Assembly: GCF_900105835.1 (NCBI RefSeq)
Contig: NZ_LT629783.1
Location: 434,001-498,000 of the forward strand
Origin: Pseudomonas fragi
Lineage (GTDB): Bacteria > Pseudomonadota > Gammaproteobacteria > Pseudomonadales > Pseudomonadaceae
DNA: 64,000 bases
Reading direction: 5' to 3'
The notes under the pieces were generated by a model. The model did no database searches, was not told the origin of the DNA, and was given only the letters and a program-made list of their open reading frames with translations. Positions 26,909 to 34,976 of this stretch are shown piece after piece (positions within the stretch are counted from its first letter, which is position 1; the number at the start of each line of letters is the position of its first letter). The position numbers and the translations under genes were made by a program.

Positions 26909-27487
26909 TCATGCAACGCTCAGATGTTCATACAGGATCGTGGCACCCACGATCATCAGCACCACCCCTCCGACAATTTCTGCGCGCTTGCCGACCAGGC
27001 TGCCCAGCGCGCGACCCAGCATGGTGCCGATAATCACCATGGTCATGGTTGCCAGGCCGATGGCGGCTGCGGCGACGAAGATATTGACGTCGACAAAGGC
27101 CAGGCCTACGCCGACTGCCAGTGCATCGATGCTGGTCGCGATGGCGGTGACTACGAGAATCCAGAACGAGTGTTGCGAGGGTTTGTCCTCGGGTTCGTCT
27201 TCATCGGGTTTTACCCCGTTGTAGATCATGTACAGGCCCAGGCCCAACAGCAGAGTGAAGGCGATCCAGTGGTCCCATTGGGTAACGTAACTGCTGGCTG
27301 CCTGGCCGATGGCCCAGCCGATCACGGGGGTGATGGCTTCGATCACACCGAAGATCAGGCCGGTACGCAGGGCTTCGCTGAAACGGGGTTTGTGCAGGCT
27401 TGAGCCTTTGCCGATGGCGGCGGCAAAAGCGTCGGTGGACATGGCGAATGCCAGGAGAATCAGGGCAATTGGGTTCAATTGAGTCAT
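26909..27487 (-). CDS. mntP: Manganese efflux pump MntP
   Basis: A 192-residue six-segment inner-membrane protein of the MntP (YebN) family that exports Mn2+. Conserved acidic membrane motifs [15 protein letters not shown] (N-terminal) and [15 protein letters not shown] (second half) are visible. The ATG at 27487 gives the family length. A longer open frame reaches into the riboswitch and is an artefact. It is controlled by the yybP-ykoY riboswitch just upstream. Confidence 0.92.
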   Translation of the reverse strand: MTQLNPIALILLAFAMSTDAFAAAIGKGSSLHKPRFSEALRTGLIFGVIEAITPVIGWAIGQAASSYVTQWDHWIAFTLLLGLGLYMIYNGVKPDEDEPEDKPSQHSFWILVVTAIATSIDALAVGVGLAFVDVNIFVAAAAIGLATMTMVIIGTMLGRALGSLVGKRAEIVGGVVLMIVGATILYEHLSVA

Positions 27488-27539
27488 CCAGCCGGGCTTG
27501 AGACAACGACATAGCACTGCGCGCCCGACTTCAGCACAG

Positions 27540-27660
27540 GTATGACGTTGGTCTCGCAAATCCAGATGGATGCTGTGGCCACGGCAGGTTGCCGAGAATG
27601 TTGACCAGAGCGCCGCCACTTGCATGACGGCCAGCTACTCCCCAAAGAGGGGCCGAGGAT
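27540..27660 (-). ncRNA. yybP-ykoY manganese riboswitch
   Basis: Read on the minus strand, the conserved GGGGAGTAGC (27643 to 27634) opens the element, GGTCAACATTCTCGG follows, and GCGAGACC (27557 to 27550) closes it, about 60 nt before the mntP start. These are the class-defining blocks of the Mn2+-sensing yybP-ykoY RNA. The gene it precedes is a Mn2+ exporter, as in E. coli mntP. The exact ends are estimated. Confidence 0.9.
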
Positions 27661-27790
27661 AACAGCAAAATGTGCAGGAAGGGTGAAAGGGTAAATTTTG
27701 TGTTGGGTTGTTCGTTTGTAAGGTTGCGCAAAAACGCTAGCCGCTGACGCCCACCATGAGGCCCCAAAGGGTGAGCGCACCCCATCGCTG

Positions 27791-28388
27791 GTGGGAGCTG
27801 ACTTGCCTGCGACGCAGACAACACGGTCTGGCAGGTACACCGCAGCGATGCCATCGCGAGCAAGCCCGCTCCCACAATGATCCTGCAAGCCGTGAATTCT
27901 GCTGGCCATGCATAACCTGTGGGAGCTGGCTTGCCTGCGATGCAAGCGACGCGGTCTGTCAGGTATTGCGCGGCGATGCCATCGCGAGCAAGCCCGCTCC
28001 CACAATGATCCTGCAAGCCGTGAATTCTGCTGGCCATGCATGACCTGTGGGAGCTGGCTTGCCTGCGACGCAGGCGATGCGGTCTGTCAGGTATTGCGCG
28101 GCGATGCCATCGCGGGCAAGCCCGCTCCCACAATGATCCTGCAAGCCGTGAATTCTGCTGGTCATGCATAATCTGTGGGAGCTGGCTTGCCTGCGATGCA
28201 AGCGACGCGGTCTGTCAGGTATTGCGCGGCGATGCCATCGCGAGCAAGCCCGCTCCCACAATGATCCTGCAAGCCGTGAATTCTGCTGGCCATGCATAAC
28301 CTGTGGGAGCTGGCTTGCCTGCGACGCAGGCAACACGGTCTGGCAGGTACACCGCAGCGATACCATCGCGAGCAAGCCCGGAACCACA
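27791..28388. repeat. Tandem array of 128-bp REP units
   Basis: Units begin at 27791, 27919, 28047, 28175 and 28303, an exact 128-bp period with about 4.7 copies. Each unit has a left REP (GTGGGAGCTGGCTTGCCTGC), a variable centre, a right REP of the other subtype (TCGCGAGCAAGCCCGCTCCC), and a constant spacer containing CTGCAAGCCGTGAATTCTGC. The last right arm is degraded. Apparent long ORFs in both directions are by-products of the repeat. Confidence 0.95.
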
Positions 28389-28415
28389 AGAGTTTGGCGT
28401 TGTAGCCACTCGATT

Positions 28416-28442
28416 GTAATACCGGATCTCTACCGGGATTAC
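28416..28442. terminator. Hairpin downstream of FlxA-like gene
   Basis: GTAATACCGG pairs with CCGGGATTAC (one mismatch) around a 7-nt loop, just beyond the stop of the minus-strand gene at 28453. It is probably a 3'-end hairpin. No clear U-tract is seen. Confidence 0.4.
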
Positions 28443-28452
28443 CTGTCACCCT

Positions 28453-28890
28453 TCATGCCGACGTGCTGACCATCGACCCCGAGCTGCCGCTGCCCTGGGC
28501 CGTCAGTGCTTGCAGCAAGGCGGCCGTCGCCGCCTGCAAGGCCGCTGCCGTCGCCGTCACTTGGGCCTGCGCGCCAGCCACTGCCGCGGCCTTGCTGGCC
28601 TCGTTCTGGTCACTGGCCTGAATGCTCTGCAGCGCCTGCATCTGCTGCTGAAGTTGCTTTTGCAACTGCGCGATCTGCTTTTTAATTTGCTTGACCGTGT
28701 CCGAGCTGTCGTCATCCGTGTCAGCCGGCGGAGCTGCATTGGCGTCTCGCGCTGCCCGCGGCTTGACCTGTTCGGTGGCCGTCGCGCCGGCATCACTTAC
28801 GGCGGTGCTGTCCGTCGCCTTGCTGGCCGTAGCGGCGGGCGTGCTCTGAATGTTCAGGCTCGATGCCAGGGGATTGATGCTGCCAACCAT
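28453..28890 (-). CDS. FlxA-like low-complexity protein
   Basis: A 145-residue Ala/Gln/Ser-rich protein. A central coiled coil (about residues 60-90, IKKQIAQLQKQLQQQMQALQ region) resembles the FlxA-like family. The flanks are low complexity and there is no signal peptide or membrane segment. The start is set at MVGSINPL, with AAGGA about 10 nt upstream. A longer frame to 28998 lacks a ribosome-binding site. Function is unknown. FlxA in E. coli is flagellum-regulated, but no flagellar gene is near. Confidence 0.65.
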   Translation of the reverse strand: MVGSINPLASSLNIQSTPAATASKATDSTAVSDAGATATEQVKPRAARDANAAPPADTDDDSSDTVKQIKKQIAQLQKQLQQQMQALQSIQASDQNEASKAAAVAGAQAQVTATAAALQAATAALLQALTAQGSGSSGSMVSTSA

Positions 28891-29155
28891 GTCGATGCGT
28901 CCTTTAGACTCGTTGTCATACAGGCCATCGGCAGGTTGCGCTGGCTCTTTAACGGCGCGGCTGAAAAAAGCCGGGCAAGCGCTCATATGCTTATGCAATA
29001 AAAGTATTTAAACTTAATTTCTTATATCTATAAAGTCATACCCCTGCGTACAGGTCGACCAATCGACGCGCCGCACGAAATGAACCAGCACGGAGCCTCC
29101 GTGAGTTTCTGATCGATCAGCGCGCCATTGGGCGTGCTCTGCGTGGGAGTGATTT

Positions 29156-30052
29156 ATGTCTGCACCGTCTGCCTCTGCGATTGCCCTGAGCATCGCCCCT
29201 CAAGCCTTCGACATCCGCCCGTTCAACGGCGCCGTGGGAGCCGAGATCATCGGTCTGGATCTGGCGCTGCCGGTCAGTGACCAGGACTTTGCGCGTATCC
29301 ATCGCGCTCATCTGGAACATCACGTTCTGGTGTTTCGTGACCAGCGCATTACCCCGCAGCAGCAGATCGACTTCAGCCGTCGCTTCGGCATCTTGCAGAT
29401 CCATGTGCTCAAGCAGTTTTTGCTGACCGGTCACCCGGAAATTCTTATCGTCTCCAACATCATTGAGAACGGTCAGTCCATCGGCCTGGGCGATGCGGGT
29501 AAATTCTGGCACTCGGACCTGTCTTATAAAGAACTGCCAAGCCTGGGCTCGATGCTGCATGCCCAGGAGCTGCCCGCAGAGGGCGGCGATACCCTGTTTG
29601 CCGATATGCACAAAGCCTGGGACGGCTTGCCGCAAACCTTGCGCAAGGCGGTTGAAGGGCGCTCGGCCGCGCATTCGTATACGGCGCGCTACAGCGAAAC
29701 AAAATTCGAAGGCAACTGGCGCCCGACCCTGACCCCGGAGCAACTGGCGCAGGTGAACGAGGTGGTACACCCGGTGGTGCGTACCCACCCGGAAAACGGC
29801 CGCAAGGCGCTGTTTGTCAGTGAAGGCTTTACCACTCGCATTGTCGGCCTGCCCGAGGACGAGAGCCGCCAGTTACTGGCCGAGCTTTACGCCCACAGCG
29901 TGCTGGAGCAGAACATCTACCGCCATCAGTGGCAGCCCCATGACCTGGTGTTCTGGGACAACCGCTCGCTGATCCATCTCGCCGCCGGATGCCCAGCCCA
30001 TCTGCGCCGCAAGCTCTATCGCACCACCATCCAGGGCAACGCGCCTTTCTGA
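29156..30052 (+). CDS. TauD/TfdA family dioxygenase
   Basis: A 298-residue Fe(II)/2-oxoglutarate dioxygenase. The iron triad is readable as H119-x-D121 (FWHSDLS) and H274 (SLIHLAAG), with the 2-oxoglutarate arginine in the RRKLYRTT stretch. Members hydroxylate taurine, alkylsulfates, 2,4-D-like ethers or other acids, releasing a heteroatom group. It is the first of four co-directional genes with a SsuA/TauA-type ABC transporter, so it probably degrades the imported compound. The substrate is not determinable. The ATG has GGGAGT 5 nt upstream. Confidence 0.88.
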   Translation: MSAPSASAIALSIAPQAFDIRPFNGAVGAEIIGLDLALPVSDQDFARIHRAHLEHHVLVFRDQRITPQQQIDFSRRFGILQIHVLKQFLLTGHPEILIVSNIIENGQSIGLGDAGKFWHSDLSYKELPSLGSMLHAQELPAEGGDTLFADMHKAWDGLPQTLRKAVEGRSAAHSYTARYSETKFEGNWRPTLTPEQLAQVNEVVHPVVRTHPENGRKALFVSEGFTTRIVGLPEDESRQLLAELYAHSVLEQNIYRHQWQPHDLVFWDNRSLIHLAAGCPAHLRRKLYRTTIQGNAPF

Positions 30053-30077
30053 TTGACTCATTTCAAGGAGCATTGCC

Positions 30078-31097
30078 ATGCCCGCATCGTTCAAAACCGT
30101 GGCCGCAAGTCTGGGTCTGAGTATCAGCCTGCTTGCCGGCAGCCTTGTGGCGCCGAATGTCGCCCGGGCCGAAGGTGAAATCCGGATTGCCGAGCAGTTC
30201 GGCATTGTTTACCTGTTGCTCAATGTGGTGCGCGATCAGAACCTGATTGAAAAGCACGGCAAGGAGGAGGGCATCGATATCAAGGTCGACTGGACTCAGT
30301 TGTCCGGCGGTGCTGCAGTCAATGATGCCTTGTTGTCCGGTTCCATCGATATTGCCGGGGCCGGGGTCGGCCCGCTGCTGACCATCTGGGACCGCACCCA
30401 CGGCAAGCAGAACGTCAAGGCCGTGGCCTCGCTGGGCAACTTTCCGTACTACCTGCTGAGCAATAATCCGCAGGTCAAGACCATCGCCGACTTCACCGAA
30501 AAAGACCGTATCGCGGTACCGGCCGTAGGCGTTTCAGTGCAGTCGCGCTTTCTGCAATACGCGGCTGCCAAACAGTGGGGCGACAAGGACTTCAACCGCC
30601 TGGACAAATACACCATCGCCGTCCCGCATCCGGATGCCACCGCTGCGCTGATCGCCGGTGGCACGGAGCTGAGCGGGCATTTTTCCAACCCGCCGTTCCA
30701 GGATCAGGCGCTGAAAAACCCCAACGTGCATGTGGTGCTCAACACCTACGACTTGCTCGGCCCCAACTCGCCAACGGTGCTGTTTGCCACCGAGAAATTC
30801 CGCAACGACAACCCGAAAACCTACAAGGCTTTTGTCGAGGCCCTGGCTGAAGCCGCCGAGTTTGCCCAGAACGACAAGGGTGCTGCTGCGGACACTTATA
30901 TCCGGGTGACCAAGGCCAATATCGACCGCGCCGAGCTGCTGAAAATCATCGACAACCCGCAGTACGAGTTCAGCGTGACGCCGAAAAACACCTACCCGCT
31001 GGCCGAATTTTTGTACCGCGTGGGGGCAATCAAAAACAAACCTGATTCCTGGAAGGATTACTTCTTCCAGGACGCAAAACCGCTGCAGGGGAGCTGA
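30078..31097 (+). CDS. ABC transporter substrate-binding protein (SsuA/TauA/NMT1 type)
   Basis: A 339-residue periplasmic binding protein with a signal peptide (LAGSLVAPNVARA, cleavage near residue 32). It shows the family pattern of EGIDIKVDW, NDALLSGSIDIAGAGVGP and VSVQSRFLQYAA. It recognises an organic anion such as a sulfonate, or possibly a thiamine-pyrimidine-like ligand. The dioxygenase next door argues for a heteroatom-substituted acid. It lies 25 nt after the dioxygenase. Confidence 0.85.
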   Translation: MPASFKTVAASLGLSISLLAGSLVAPNVARAEGEIRIAEQFGIVYLLLNVVRDQNLIEKHGKEEGIDIKVDWTQLSGGAAVNDALLSGSIDIAGAGVGPLLTIWDRTHGKQNVKAVASLGNFPYYLLSNNPQVKTIADFTEKDRIAVPAVGVSVQSRFLQYAAAKQWGDKDFNRLDKYTIAVPHPDATAALIAGGTELSGHFSNPPFQDQALKNPNVHVVLNTYDLLGPNSPTVLFATEKFRNDNPKTYKAFVEALAEAAEFAQNDKGAAADTYIRVTKANIDRAELLKIIDNPQYEFSVTPKNTYPLAEFLYRVGAIKNKPDSWKDYFFQDAKPLQGS

Positions 31098-31102
31098 CAA
31101 TC

Positions 31103-31963
31103 ATGAATGCCTGCGTGCAAGGCCACACGGCCAGCCACTTGAGCGCAACAGGGCCAGCCCTGTTGTCGGTCGACCGGGTCAGTCTCGAGTACCGCACGCC
31201 CCAGCGTGTGGTGCGGGCGACTCATCAGGTCAGTTTTGAAATCGATCCGGCCGACCGCTTTATCCTGCTGGGTCCTTCGGGGTGCGGCAAGTCGACATTG
31301 CTCAAGGCCGTGGCCGGTTTTCATGCCCCCTGCGAAGGGCAGATCCGTCTGCAAGGCCAGCCTGTGACGGCGCCGGGGCCGGACCGCATGGTGGTGTTCC
31401 AGGAGTTCGACCAGCTACCGCCCTGGAAAACCGTCAAGCAAAACGTGATGTTCCCGCTACTGGTGTCGAAAACCCTGCCACGGCGCGAGGCCGAGGAACG
31501 GGCCCTGCATTATTTGGACAAGGTCGGCCTGGCCGCGTTTGCCGATGCTTACCCGCATACCTTGTCCGGTGGCATGAAGGCCCGCGTGGCCATTGCCCGG
31601 GCCCTGGCCATGCAGCCGAAAATCCTGTTGATGGACGAACCCTTTGCCGCCCTCGATGCCCTGACCCGACGCAAGATGCAGGAAGAACTGCTGCTGCTCT
31701 GGGAGGAGGTGCGCTTTACCCTGCTGTTTGTCACTCACTCCATCGAAGAAGCGCTGGTGGTCGGCAACCGTATCCTGCTGCTGTCGCCGCATCCGGGACG
31801 GGTGCGGGCCGAGATCAACAGCCATCAATACAACCTGCACAGCCTTGGCGGTGCGCAATTTCAGCATACGGCGCAGCGCATCCATCGCTTGCTGTTCGAT
31901 GAAGCTGACGCCGGCAGCGGCGAACAACCATTGAACTTCGCCGATATCCGTATCGCTTATTGA
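31103..31963 (+). CDS. ABC transporter ATP-binding protein (SsuB/TauB type)
   Basis: A 286-residue ATPase with Walker A GPSGCGKST (about 56-64), signature LSGGMKARVAIARAL and Walker B LLMDEPFAALD, then the H-loop in FVTHS. A C-terminal extension of about 50 residues beyond the core carries NSHQYNLHSLGG. It starts 5 nt after the binding-protein stop and precedes the permease by 18 nt. Confidence 0.9.
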   Translation: MNACVQGHTASHLSATGPALLSVDRVSLEYRTPQRVVRATHQVSFEIDPADRFILLGPSGCGKSTLLKAVAGFHAPCEGQIRLQGQPVTAPGPDRMVVFQEFDQLPPWKTVKQNVMFPLLVSKTLPRREAEERALHYLDKVGLAAFADAYPHTLSGGMKARVAIARALAMQPKILLMDEPFAALDALTRRKMQEELLLLWEEVRFTLLFVTHSIEEALVVGNRILLLSPHPGRVRAEINSHQYNLHSLGGAQFQHTAQRIHRLLFDEADAGSGEQPLNFADIRIAY

Positions 31964-31981
31964 GCCGTGGAGGATTGCCCG

Positions 31982-32848
31982 ATGAGCCAATCATCATCTG
32001 TACGCCAGGAATATGAAGTGGTCCTGGAGCCTTTGCTGAGCGTACCGCTTGAGCGTGAACTGCCCTTGGGCCAGCGCCTGTGGCAGCAGGGCTGGTTGCG
32101 CAAGAGCCTGATCCTGATCGTGCTGGCAGTGCTGTGGGAACTGGTGGCCCGCTACCAAAACAACGACTTGCTGCTGCCAACGTTTTTGCAAACCGCCAGT
32201 GCGCTGTATGACGGCCTGATCAGCGGTGAGTTGCTGAACAAGGTGGGTATTTCCCTGGTGGTGTTGCTCAAGGGCTACCTGATCGGCATCGTGCTGGCGT
32301 TTGCCCTGACGACGCTGGCGGTTTCCACCCAGTTGGGCCGTGATCTGCTGAGTACCTTGACCTCGATGTTCAACCCGCTGCCGGCCATTGCCCTGTTGCC
32401 GCTGGCATTGTTGTGGTTCGGCCTGGGGCAGAACAGCCTGATCTTCGTGCTGGTGCATTCGGTGCTCTGGGCCCTGGCGCTGAACACCTACGCAGGATTT
32501 CTCGGGGTGTCGGAGACCCTGCGCATGGCCGGGCGCAATTACGGGTTGAAGGGGATTCGCTTTGTGCTGTTTATCCTTGTTCCGGCGGCGCTGCCCTCGA
32601 TTCTCGCTGGCCTGAAAATCGGCTGGGCCTTTGCCTGGCGCACGCTGATCGCAGCCGAACTGGTATTTGGTGCCACCAGCGGCAAGGGTGGCCTGGGCTG
32701 GTACATCTTCCAGAACCGCAACGAGCTTTACACCGACAAGGTATTTGCCGGTTTGGCGGTGGTCATCCTGATTGGCCTGTTGGTGGAGAACCTGGTGTTC
32801 GATACCCTGGAACGGGTCACGGTCAAGCGCTGGGGCATGCAGCGCTGA
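31982..32848 (+). CDS. ABC transporter permease (SsuC/TauC type)
   Basis: A 288-residue inner-membrane permease with six predicted segments and the ABC2-type EAA-like loop around GVSETLRMAGRNYGLKGIRF. The ATG at 31982 is chosen because GGAGG lies about 10 nt upstream. The open frame begins five codons earlier. It is the last gene of the dioxygenase-ABC operon and faces the TetR gene across a REP-like region. Confidence 0.88.
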   Translation: MSQSSSVRQEYEVVLEPLLSVPLERELPLGQRLWQQGWLRKSLILIVLAVLWELVARYQNNDLLLPTFLQTASALYDGLISGELLNKVGISLVVLLKGYLIGIVLAFALTTLAVSTQLGRDLLSTLTSMFNPLPAIALLPLALLWFGLGQNSLIFVLVHSVLWALALNTYAGFLGVSETLRMAGRNYGLKGIRFVLFILVPAALPSILAGLKIGWAFAWRTLIAAELVFGATSGKGGLGWYIFQNRNELYTDKVFAGLAVVILIGLLVENLVFDTLERVTVKRWGMQR

Positions 32849-32871
32849 CCACCAAAACAGGACCGTTGCAG

Positions 32872-33112
32872 TTTGTAGTCGTTGACGAACCGTGCGAGGC
32901 TGCGATCGACTGCGGCTATCGAATTCACACCCGGATTACGCTTGCACCTGTAGCAGTTGACGAGTAGTACGAGGCTGCGTCCGGTTTGGTGCGCCACTGC
33001 GACGCAGCAGTCGTAAAACCAGACGCTTGCGGTGTGCCAGTTGGACCCGACTCCCTGGCTTCACGGCCGCTACGCAGCCGGACGCAGCCTCGCTCCGCGA
33101 GTCAGCTGCTAC
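32872..33112. repeat. Degenerate CGTAGCAGCTGC-class REP region
   Basis: Arms GTAGCAGTTGACGAG (from 32950) and CGAGTCAGCTGCTAC (to 33112), with inner GAGGCTGCGTCCGG and CCGGACGCAGCCTC, form a long imperfect hairpin. A partial second copy precedes it at 32872-32930. The whole 292-bp gap between the convergent permease and TetR genes is this material. Confidence 0.7.
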
Positions 33113-33140
33113 AAAGAGCCCTTGATCGGCAGCAGAATGT

Positions 33141-33761
33141 TTACAGGCTCAGCCCCACGCCGCGCAGAATCACGGCGGTAATGGTCTGTGTCGCCTGATA
33201 AAACTGCTGGTCGGACAGCGGCTGATGGCCGTTGAGGGCGCAGACCTGATAGTCAAAGTCGGCATAGTGCTGGGTCGAGGCCCAGATCATGTACAACAGC
33301 GCCGAGGGCTCGACCGGGTTGATGCGTTTCTCGTCCACCCACTGGCGTATTTTCAGCTCCATGAGTTTGGCGCCCTTGGCCATGTGCTCGTCGAGCATGT
33401 CCTGGAACAGCGGCGCACCGCGCATGATTTCGTTGGCCCACAGTTTGGAGCCATAGGGGCGGGTACGTGAATGGTTCATCTTTTCCATGATGTAGCTGGT
33501 GAGCACCACCCGCGGGTCGTCGAAATTCTCGAAACACGCGCCTTCCAGCTCCCAGGTATCCAGCAGGTTGACCAATACTTCGCGGTACAGCTCGTCCTTG
33601 GTGGAAAAGTAATAATGCAGGTTGGAGCGCGGCAGCTGCGCCTGCTGGGCGATATCGGCCATCTTGGTTCCGGCATAGCCCTGCTCGGCGAACACCTTCT
33701 CGGCTGCCAGCAGGATCTTCTCTATGTTCTTGCGGCGGATCTTTACTTTGGGGTTGGTCAT
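33141..33761 (-). CDS. TetR-family regulator, RutR-like
   Basis: A 206-residue TetR regulator. The N-terminal helix-turn-helix (about 20-60) contains TKMADIAQQAQLPRSNLHYYFSTK. The C-terminal domain (GSKLWANEIMRGAP, YMIWASTQHYADFD) matches the RutR/YcdC-type ligand domain, whose E. coli member senses uracil and thymine. It lies 50 nt downstream of the EEP-family gene on the same strand, at the end of the nucleoside-scavenging block. It faces the dioxygenase-ABC operon, so either could be its target. Pyrimidine sensing is inferred from family. Confidence 0.8.
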   Translation of the reverse strand: MTNPKVKIRRKNIEKILLAAEKVFAEQGYAGTKMADIAQQAQLPRSNLHYYFSTKDELYREVLVNLLDTWELEGACFENFDDPRVVLTSYIMEKMNHSRTRPYGSKLWANEIMRGAPLFQDMLDEHMAKGAKLMELKIRQWVDEKRINPVEPSALLYMIWASTQHYADFDYQVCALNGHQPLSDQQFYQATQTITAVILRGVGLSL

Positions 33762-33811
33762 CGGGTTCCTGACTTAAGGCGATGAGGTGCGAGGCAGACA
33801 GTGAGCATAGA

Positions 33812-34900
33812 TCAATTGCCGTTGCGAAAGATCTCGGCGTACAACGGCCAGTGGTCTGAAACGCCTTCGCCGCGACGGCCGCCATCGAAGCGCGCCGGCG
33901 AGCCCCAGCGGTTGACCTGATACGGGCTCTGATGGACCAGGCGAATGCTCTGCGGGTCGACCTGCCAGCCGTTGAAACCGCTGGCGCTGGTCATTTGCGG
34001 TGGGAACAGAAGCATGTCGAAGAACGACCACTCGCGTTTGCTGTGGTAGTAGTAACTGCCCTTGCAACCCTCGCAGCCGATCAACTGGGACACCGCCCAG
34101 GTGCTGGCCAGGTCTTTGGCGATATAGCCGTGCTGTTGTTCTTCGCCGGCATTGATATTGAAATCGCCGCCGACAATGGGCAGCACATCGGCGGGCAGCT
34201 CGCGCTTGAGTTGGGCCAGGTAGGTCACGGCCTGCTGGCGCAGGTAGCCCGGGGCGCCGCCGGAGGGCAGGTGCAGGGAGAAAATCGCCGCCTTCTGACC
34301 GTCGGGCAACAACAGCCGTACTTCGAGAATACCCCGGGTTTTACTGACCCGCGCCGGGTCGTCATTGCCCAGCGCCTGGTAGGGCACAGTGTGCAGGCGG
34401 GCGCTGTCCCATTGCGCCAGGCGGCTAAGCACGGCGGTATCGATACCGCGTTCATCCTGGCCTTCGATCAGCACGCGGGTCTGGTAGCCGGACTGTTCAA
34501 GGCGCGCGTTGAGCTGTTCGATCACCGCGATGTTCTCGACTTCATTGAGCATCAGGATGTCCGGGCCGCGGCCCTGGTCGATCTGCTTGATCACTGCGCT
34601 CAGGCGCTTGAGCTTTTCGTCGAGCAAGGCCTGGGTCCAGTCGTTTTCTTCACATTCCTTGCGCCACGCCCGGACTTCGATTTTGGCGCAGCTGGCCAGG
34701 TACTCCGGGTGGGCGCGTTTCACGCTCAGGGGCAGGTAGGCAAAGTCTTCTTTTCCGGCATCGTGCTCGGTGTCGAAGAGGTTTTCGACGTTCCAGGTCA
34801 TCAGCGAGACGCGCGCGGCCTGAGGTTCGGTGTGGTGGGTGCAGGCGCTCAAAAACAGGGCGCCAAGGGCGATCAACAGCGGGTTACGCAAAATAATCAT
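33812..34900 (-). CDS. Lipoprotein endonuclease/exonuclease/phosphatase family protein
   Basis: A 362-residue EEP-superfamily (DNase I-like) enzyme. The signal peptide ends in the lipobox L17-S18-A19-C20, so it is membrane-anchored outside the cytoplasm. Catalytic motifs are MTWNVENLFD near residue 34, LNEVEN, GGDFNIN around residue 245 and SDHWPLY near the C-terminus (metal, catalytic Asp and His). The superfamily cleaves phosphodiesters or phosphomonoesters in nucleic acids, lipids or other substrates. Its place downstream of nupC, cdd and a 5'-nucleotidase favours a nuclease that supplies nucleotides. That is inference. Confidence 0.82.
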   Translation of the reverse strand: MIILRNPLLIALGALFLSACTHHTEPQAARVSLMTWNVENLFDTEHDAGKEDFAYLPLSVKRAHPEYLASCAKIEVRAWRKECEENDWTQALLDEKLKRLSAVIKQIDQGRGPDILMLNEVENIAVIEQLNARLEQSGYQTRVLIEGQDERGIDTAVLSRLAQWDSARLHTVPYQALGNDDPARVSKTRGILEVRLLLPDGQKAAIFSLHLPSGGAPGYLRQQAVTYLAQLKRELPADVLPIVGGDFNINAGEEQQHGYIAKDLASTWAVSQLIGCEGCKGSYYYHSKREWSFFDMLLFPPQMTSASGFNGWQVDPQSIRLVHQSPYQVNRWGSPARFDGGRRGEGVSDHWPLYAEIFRNGN

Positions 34901-34976
34901 AGGTGCTTATCCGGGATACCGTTTTTTGATGGTGGGAGCCAGCCTGTGCTGTGAGTGGCTCAAGACGGGATTGGGT

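Noticed and set aside
27488..27625. N-terminal extension of MntP to 27625
   Set aside because: It lies inside the yybP-ykoY riboswitch. The start at 27487 gives the usual length and hydrophobic first helix.
29054..29067. RutR consensus operator
   Set aside because: GTCGACCAATCGAC resembles only the left half of TTGACCA-N2-TGGTCAA, so it is noted as a dyad and not assigned to RutR.
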